A stretch of DNA of 64,000 nucleotides from assembly GCF_016820245.1 (NCBI RefSeq), contig NZ_JAFCAR010000001.1, positions 620,001 to 684,000 on the forward strand, given 5' to 3'. Of the stretch, positions 59,361 to 64,000 are shown piece after piece; position 1 is the first letter of the stretch; every line of letters begins with the position of its first letter. The notes below the pieces were generated by a model. The model was not told the DNA's origin. It ran no database searches and saw nothing but the letters and a program-made list of their open reading frames with translations. This stretch comes from Jannaschia sp. Os4. Its GTDB lineage: Bacteria > Pseudomonadota > Alphaproteobacteria > Rhodobacterales > Rhodobacteraceae. The position numbers were made by a program, and so were the translations under genes.

Positions 59361-62300
59361 TGACGAACACTCGTGAGATCCTTCTTGAGCGCCTCGAGAT
59401 CGACCTTCTCGGACCCAACGCCGCGAACGAGTTGATCGAGGAGCGGCCGACCTCGAAGTACCTCACGGGAATTCTCTTCCCGCAGGAGACCACGTTCTCT
59501 CCGGGGGAGGACGAGGCGATCTTTGGAGAGAACGGGAACGGGGAAGACGAGCCCGAACAGGACGAGCGCATCGAACTCATTCGAACCTTCAAGCCGTCGA
59601 CGTGCGGCTTTTCGTTCCTCATCGTCTCCGAAGACCGAGAACCGCGCCTCTCAATCGATGTCGAGTACGGTCGCTACGAGCCCGAGGAAACCGACGAGAA
59701 CGGCCGGGTGCGGACATGGCGACGTCGGTTGATCGCGGTACGGGATCTCGACATACGGGTCAGCGACGGGGCTGACCGATCGACGGTCGCTGAAGGCCTA
59801 TCGCTGCATACCGTGTCGCGTTCGGTCCGCGAGGGCACTATGGTGACCCTACAGTTCGTCAACGAACACTACGAACCCGACGCTGCCAGCGCGACGGACG
59901 ATCGACCCGTCGAACTGGCGGTAAGCGATCTGGTCGGGCGGGAGAGGGCATCGTTCTTCCAGTTCACCGCAGTGGCGCGCTGCCGAGACGGAACTCGCTT
60001 CGCCCCGCGGCCGCCGCGTTACGTCGGTCGCGACGACGACGCCAAGACATCCGACCTGATCTACCGCGACGCTCGCGAATACGCAGTCGGACATACGTGC
60101 TCGGTGCGCTGGACGCCGCACCAGGCACCTCGCGAGATCGGAACGACCTGGCTGCCCCGGGCCGTCGTCAACGGAATGAACGACCAAGGCGACCCGACTC
60201 TACGCGAACATATCGAAGCGACCTCCCTCGGTCGTCTGCACGCGCTGGAGTTATCGCACGCGACCGAAGCCGATCTGCTGGAGGCGCTGGACGCCATCGC
60301 CGACGGCTACGCCGCTTGGATTGGAGCCCGGCGTGCAGAGCTGGGTCACCTGCCCGACGATCTAACGGACCAGGCGGAGGTCAACCTGGCGCGCTGCGAC
60401 GCGGCTTTGGGACGCATCCACGAGGGAACCGAACTGCTGCGCGACGATCCTGTCGCATTGAGAGCGTTCCGGCTCGCCAACCGATCGATGTACATTCAAG
60501 CCGCCTGGCAGAAAGGGTTCCGGGACGCGGCGACTCACGACGATCCGTCCGCGTTCAATTTCGAGTGGCGACCGTTTCAGATGGCATTCGCGCTGCTCTC
60601 GCTCGCGTCGACGGCGAACCGCGCACATCCGGACCGAGACGTATTCGATCTGATATGGTTTCCGACCGGCGGCGGAAAGACCGAGGCGTATCTCTTGCTG
60701 ACGGCCTTCTCGCTCTTCCATCGTCGGCTGGTCTCATCGACGAGGGGCGAAGGGGTCGGCGTACTGATGCGCTACACGCTGCGCACACTTACCGTGCAGC
60801 AGTTTCAGCGCGCCGCCGCGCTAGTCACCGCCTGCGAGTACGTCAGGAGGGCGGAGCTACAGGCAGCGGCACCATTCTCCATCGGTCTATGGGTCGGCCA
60901 AGGCTCCACGCCCAACACGTTCAAGCAGGCGCAGGAAGCGTTGAACCGCGGGGGTGAACCGTCGTCCACGCCGCGCCAGATCATTCGCTGCCCGGTGTGC
61001 GGCGGTTCGGTCGTTTGGAAGGCGCTCGAACGCGGCACGCGCGTCGTATGCGAATGCGAGGACGAAACCTGCCGTGCGGAGCGGCCGCAGGGCCTGATCC
61101 CGGCATCCACGGTCGACTCCGACATCTACCAGGACCCGCCGTCGGTGCTGATCGGCACCGTCGACAAGTTCGCGCAGATCGTCCGCAACGAGAAGACCGG
61201 CCGACTGTTCGGCGCGCACGCGACGTCCGAGCCGCCGGATCTCGTCATCCAGGACGAGCTGCATCTGATCGCCGGGCCGCTCGGCTCGTTGGTCGGGCTG
61301 TACGAGACAGCGATTGACGCGCTGTGTTCGACGTCGGCGGGTCGAGCCAAGATCGTCGGATCGACCGCCACGATCCGCCAGAGTTCGGAGCAGGTCAGAC
61401 AGGTCTTCGATCGCCGCTCGTTCCAGTTCCCGCCGCCGGCGATCGACGCGGCCAACTCCTGTTTCGCGCAGACCAGGAACGACGACGGACGCCTCTATGT
61501 CGGAATCACTACGGCGGGACGGTCCGAAAAGTTCGCGCTGCAGTTCGCCGCAGCCTCGCTGCTTCAGGGCGTGAAGAGCGGGGACGTACGTGGGCGCGAG
61601 GACCTTGACGCCTACGATACGCTCGTCGCCTACTTCAACTCCCTCAAGGTTCTTGGGGGCGCGCTCGTTCTGATGGAGGACGACGTTGGAGCCACGATCG
61701 GGGCGCTCCAACGTGACGGCGAGGAGCTTCGGGAGGTCAAGACGCCGGAGGAACTGACGAGCCGCAAGGCATCATCTGAGATTCCGTCCATCATGGAACG
61801 TCTCGAGCGACCCTCCGCGGATCCGGAAGGCATCGATGTTCTGCTGGCCAGCAATATGCTTTCGGTAGGTGTCGACATTCCCCGCCTGGGCCTCATGTTG
61901 ATGAATGGCCAGCCCAAGTACGTGTCCGAATACATCCAGGCCACGAGCCGCGTCGGACGCCGACGGCCGGGTCTAGTGGTCACAGTCTATAACGCGAACA
62001 AGATCCGCGACCGCGCCTACTTCGAGACGTTTCCGACGTGGCACGGCGCACTCTACAGAGCCGTCGAGCCCGCAACCACGACGCCGTTCGCGCCACGGGC
62101 GAGGGACAAGGGCCTGCATGCGCCGCTCGTCGCACTCGCCCGCCATGTCGTCGGCGTGGATCGACCGGCGGCGACGGAAGCCCAATTCGTCGCGATCGAA
62201 GCGGAGATTGAACGCATCGTCGAACGCATTCGGCGGATCGATCCGAACGAGGCGGATCAGGCACGCGAGGAGCTGGCGGAGTTCGTCCGACGCTGGCGCA

Positions 62301-62503
62301 GTGAAGGAACCGGAGCCGGATCCTACTGGAACGACCAAAAACCGGACAGGAGCTTCCTAATCTCCGCTGAGGTCGCCGCACGTCGACGGGCACTCGGCCA
62401 GGACGCCGCACCCGGAATCCCGACGCCGAACAGTATGAGGAATGTCGAGGCCACGACGCACTTCAAGCTATGGGAGGGTATGCCGAATGAAGGAACTGGG
62501 TGA
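59360..62503 (+). CDS. drmA: DISARM helicase DrmA
   Basis: A 1047-residue large superfamily 2-like ATPase, the core DISARM protein. N-terminal ~400 residues are beta-rich and unassigned. The motor has Walker A DLIWFPTGGGKTEAYLLLTA (about 430-449), MRYTLRTLTVQQFQRAAALV, a zinc-ribbon-like insert IIRCPVCGGS...VCECEDETC (about 541-571), motif II VIQDELHLIAGPLGSLVG (DELH, about 632-635), GSTATI, and the C-terminal helicase part DVLLASNMLSVGVDIPRLGL with YIQATSRVGRRRPG (motif VI). The N-terminal Asp/Glu-rich stretch (GENGNGEDEPEQDER) is notable. ATG 59360 follows GGAGG by five bases; it overlaps the preceding stop and is overlapped by drmB. Confidence 0.92.
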   Translation: MTNTREILLERLEIDLLGPNAANELIEERPTSKYLTGILFPQETTFSPGEDEAIFGENGNGEDEPEQDERIELIRTFKPSTCGFSFLIVSEDREPRLSIDVEYGRYEPEETDENGRVRTWRRRLIAVRDLDIRVSDGADRSTVAEGLSLHTVSRSVREGTMVTLQFVNEHYEPDAASATDDRPVELAVSDLVGRERASFFQFTAVARCRDGTRFAPRPPRYVGRDDDAKTSDLIYRDAREYAVGHTCSVRWTPHQAPREIGTTWLPRAVVNGMNDQGDPTLREHIEATSLGRLHALELSHATEADLLEALDAIADGYAAWIGARRAELGHLPDDLTDQAEVNLARCDAALGRIHEGTELLRDDPVALRAFRLANRSMYIQAAWQKGFRDAATHDDPSAFNFEWRPFQMAFALLSLASTANRAHPDRDVFDLIWFPTGGGKTEAYLLLTAFSLFHRRLVSSTRGEGVGVLMRYTLRTLTVQQFQRAAALVTACEYVRRAELQAAAPFSIGLWVGQGSTPNTFKQAQEALNRGGEPSSTPRQIIRCPVCGGSVVWKALERGTRVVCECEDETCRAERPQGLIPASTVDSDIYQDPPSVLIGTVDKFAQIVRNEKTGRLFGAHATSEPPDLVIQDELHLIAGPLGSLVGLYETAIDALCSTSAGRAKIVGSTATIRQSSEQVRQVFDRRSFQFPPPAIDAANSCFAQTRNDDGRLYVGITTAGRSEKFALQFAAASLLQGVKSGDVRGREDLDAYDTLVAYFNSLKVLGGALVLMEDDVGATIGALQRDGEELREVKTPEELTSRKASSEIPSIMERLERPSADPEGIDVLLASNMLSVGVDIPRLGLMLMNGQPKYVSEYIQATSRVGRRRPGLVVTVYNANKIRDRAYFETFPTWHGALYRAVEPATTTPFAPRARDKGLHAPLVALARHVVGVDRPAATEAQFVAIEAEIERIVERIRRIDPNEADQAREELAEFVRRWRSEGTGAGSYWNDQKPDRSFLISAEVAARRRALGQDAAPGIPTPNSMRNVEATTHFKLWEGMPNEGTG

Positions 62504-64000
62504 GGTCCGTCGGAGCCAAGTTCTCGGCTACGGTCCGGGCGCCATCATCGATTTCAGGGCCGGTGCGAAGGGCGGCGGTCCCGTATCCGCTTTGGCCGTC
62601 GGCCTTCACAGGTGGCCGCAGCCGAGTGGTGGGAACGACGACCCACAGATCGTACACGAAGTTCGCTTGCAGAAGCTGCTCGGGAAGTCGTTCTTTCTCC
62701 TTCCTCCCGTTTCCGAGACGGACGACGGTACTCCGCCCGATCGTCCCCTACCGGCGATCCGCTTTCCGAACTGGCTGCTTTGCCCCGAATGCCGTCGGTT
62801 AGACCGTGCGGATCGCTGGGGCCATGAGATGACCGACCCGGCGCGATGGTGCGAGGATTGCAGCACTGACGATCGGCGCGTCTTCGTCGTTCCGTCGCGC
62901 TTCGTGACCGCATGCGAGAACGGTCACCTGGACGAATTCCCGTGGCGCTGGTGGCTTCGGCGTCGATCGCGGACGGAGCCGAAGTGTGCGCCCGGATCGG
63001 CGGAGGATGCGCGCCGCTGCAGACTGTACCTCGAAGGTGGCGATGGAACCGGCCTGGAGTCGCTGCGGCTTGTCTGCAAAGCGAAGGACTGTGGTGCGAT
63101 CACCAACATGGCGGGAGCATTCTCTAAGACCGCTCTCGAAGGGAGAGCCTGTTCGGGCCGCCGAGGCTGGATCGACAACGAACACGAGGACTGCGACACA
63201 CCTCCCCGCGCGCTCCAACGCGGCGCCTCCAACCTCTACTTCCCGGTCACCTTCTCGACCCTCTCTATTCCCCCCTGGACCGACAACATCCAAAGCGATC
63301 TCAGCGCGACGTGGGACGTTCTCATCGCCAACCCCGACATGCGGAATGCCCTGATCGCGGGGCTGGCCTCCTCGAACGCCGCTAAACATGGTCTTACGGC
63401 CGACGAATATGCCGATCGCGTCCGCCTACGGCTGCAGCAGACGGACGAGCTGACCGCGGAGGCCCTTCGTTTCGAGGAGTACGAGCGGCTGTCGGGAACT
63501 GAGATGTCAAACGACTTTCAGACGCGCGCGCAGGACGCTCCGGACGAGCTCTCCGACCTGATCGACAAGGTCGTGCGGGTGGAGAGGCTTCGTGAGGTTC
63601 GGGCCCTCGTATCTTTTACCCGCATCTACCAGTCCGCCTCGTACGATCAGCCCGGACCGGGCGAGTTCTCGGATCTCTCCCCGACGGCCCTGCCCTGGCT
63701 GCCCGCGGTCGAGGTGAGAGGGGAAGGCATTTTCATCCGCCTGCGCGAGTCGGCGGTGCGGTCATGGAGCGAACGGAAGGACGTCTCCCGTCGTGCCGCC
63801 GAAATCGATCGGGAGAAGCGACGCCAGCACGAACGCGACTACGGCGACGACGTCGAGTACTCACCCGTCTCCCCGCCGTATCTCCTCGTTCACTCGCTGG
63901 CCCACGCGGTCATCCGACGCCTCTCGTTCGACTGCGGCTACGACGCCGCCTCGCTGCGGGAGAGGCTCTACGTCGGCGACGATCCCTTCATGGCGGGTCT
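62487..64000 (+). CDS. drmB: DISARM protein DrmB with DUF1998 domain (cut by window end)
   Basis: The frame runs without a stop from ATG 62487 to the window edge, 504 residues so far, and overlaps drmA by 17 bases. It starts MKELGEVRRSQVLGYGPGAI, has zinc-ribbon cysteines in LLCPECRRLDR and RWCEDCSTDD, then FVTACENGHLDEFPW and further cysteine pairs (CGAITN, CSGRRGW). The part near the edge, LLVHSLAHAVIRRLSFDCGY with AASLRERLY, is the conserved DUF1998 core. DrmB acts with DrmA in binding and processing invading DNA. The missing C-terminus and any drmC (PLD) or methylase gene lie beyond the window. Confidence 0.92.
   Translation, partial: MKELGEVRRSQVLGYGPGAIIDFRAGAKGGGPVSALAVGLHRWPQPSGGNDDPQIVHEVRLQKLLGKSFFLLPPVSETDDGTPPDRPLPAIRFPNWLLCPECRRLDRADRWGHEMTDPARWCEDCSTDDRRVFVVPSRFVTACENGHLDEFPWRWWLRRRSRTEPKCAPGSAEDARRCRLYLEGGDGTGLESLRLVCKAKDCGAITNMAGAFSKTALEGRACSGRRGWIDNEHEDCDTPPRALQRGASNLYFPVTFSTLSIPPWTDNIQSDLSATWDVLIANPDMRNALIAGLASSNAAKHGLTADEYADRVRLRLQQTDELTAEALRFEEYERLSGTEMSNDFQTRAQDAPDELSDLIDKVVRVERLREVRALVSFTRIYQSASYDQPGPGEFSDLSPTALPWLPAVEVRGEGIFIRLRESAVRSWSERKDVSRRAAEIDREKRRQHERDYGDDVEYSPVSPPYLLVHSLAHAVIRRLSFDCGYDAASLRERLYVGDDPFMAG

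Noticed and set aside
1-64000. CRISPR array
   Set aside because: No regularly spaced direct repeats of 24-40 bases were seen; the only tandem array is the 11-bp repeat at 19993-20047.

Overview
The window is G+C-rich DNA from an alphaproteobacterium, most likely of the Rhodobacterales (Rhodobacteraceae/Roseobacteraceae). This rests on gene order and family content: DUF4170-kdtA-lpxK, a DsbA/DciA/mutY cluster, ubiG, a class II (B12-type) nrdJ beside DUF1489, PBP activator-rsmI-yraN-gshB and gatCA, an alphaproteobacterial-looking rnpB, and an Irr-type iron box in front of an MbfA-like gene. Species cannot be named from the sequence alone.

Layout. 1-9.8 kb: envelope and housekeeping genes (Kdo transfer, lipid A kinase, DsbA-like oxidoreductase, MutY, an AlkB-type alkane hydroxylase, a glycosyltransferase, proline iminopeptidase, UbiG). 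9.8-14 kb: iron genes (Irr box, MbfA-like exporter, TetR regulator, Fe3+ binding protein, Fe3+ permease). 14-18.5 kb: lytic transglycosylase, LpxL-like acyltransferase, serine dehydratase, fumarylacetoacetase. 18.6-29 kb: an accessory stretch. It holds a DUF6678/DUF7002 pair, a five-copy 11-bp tandem repeat, a LacI regulator, tRNA-Arg(CCT), about 1.6 kb of non-coding or decayed DNA, and then a type VI secretion spike cassette (VgrG, unknown 282-aa protein, 57-aa membrane protein, PAAR, DUF4123 adaptor, two unknown proteins). 29.9-56.8 kb: core metabolism and information genes, including NrdJ, a dimethylglycine-dehydrogenase-like enzyme, 8-oxoguanine deaminase, HisN-type phosphatase, an MhqO/MhqD-like pair, L33, RNase P RNA, an AmpD-like amidase, GatA, GatC, GshB, YraN, RsmI, a PBP activator and GlnD. 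56.9-57.4 kb: a decayed IS110-family transposase. 57.5-64 kb: a compact operon of a UvrD/Rep-type helicase, DrmA and DrmB, cut by the window end. This is a DISARM-type anti-phage locus with an unusual first gene.

The two most interesting parts are the T6SS cassette, whose putative cargo genes match no family I can name with confidence, and the helicase-DrmA-DrmB operon, which does not follow the class 1 or class 2 DISARM order known to me. Both stand beside signs of transfer: tRNA-Arg and decayed DNA for the first, an IS110 remnant and visibly lower G+C for the second. Smaller points are a CTG start for kdtA supported by its Shine-Dalgarno site, a repeat of about 175 bp found at two convergent gene ends, and an Irr box almost touching the start codon of an MbfA-like protein that lacks the ferritin domain.
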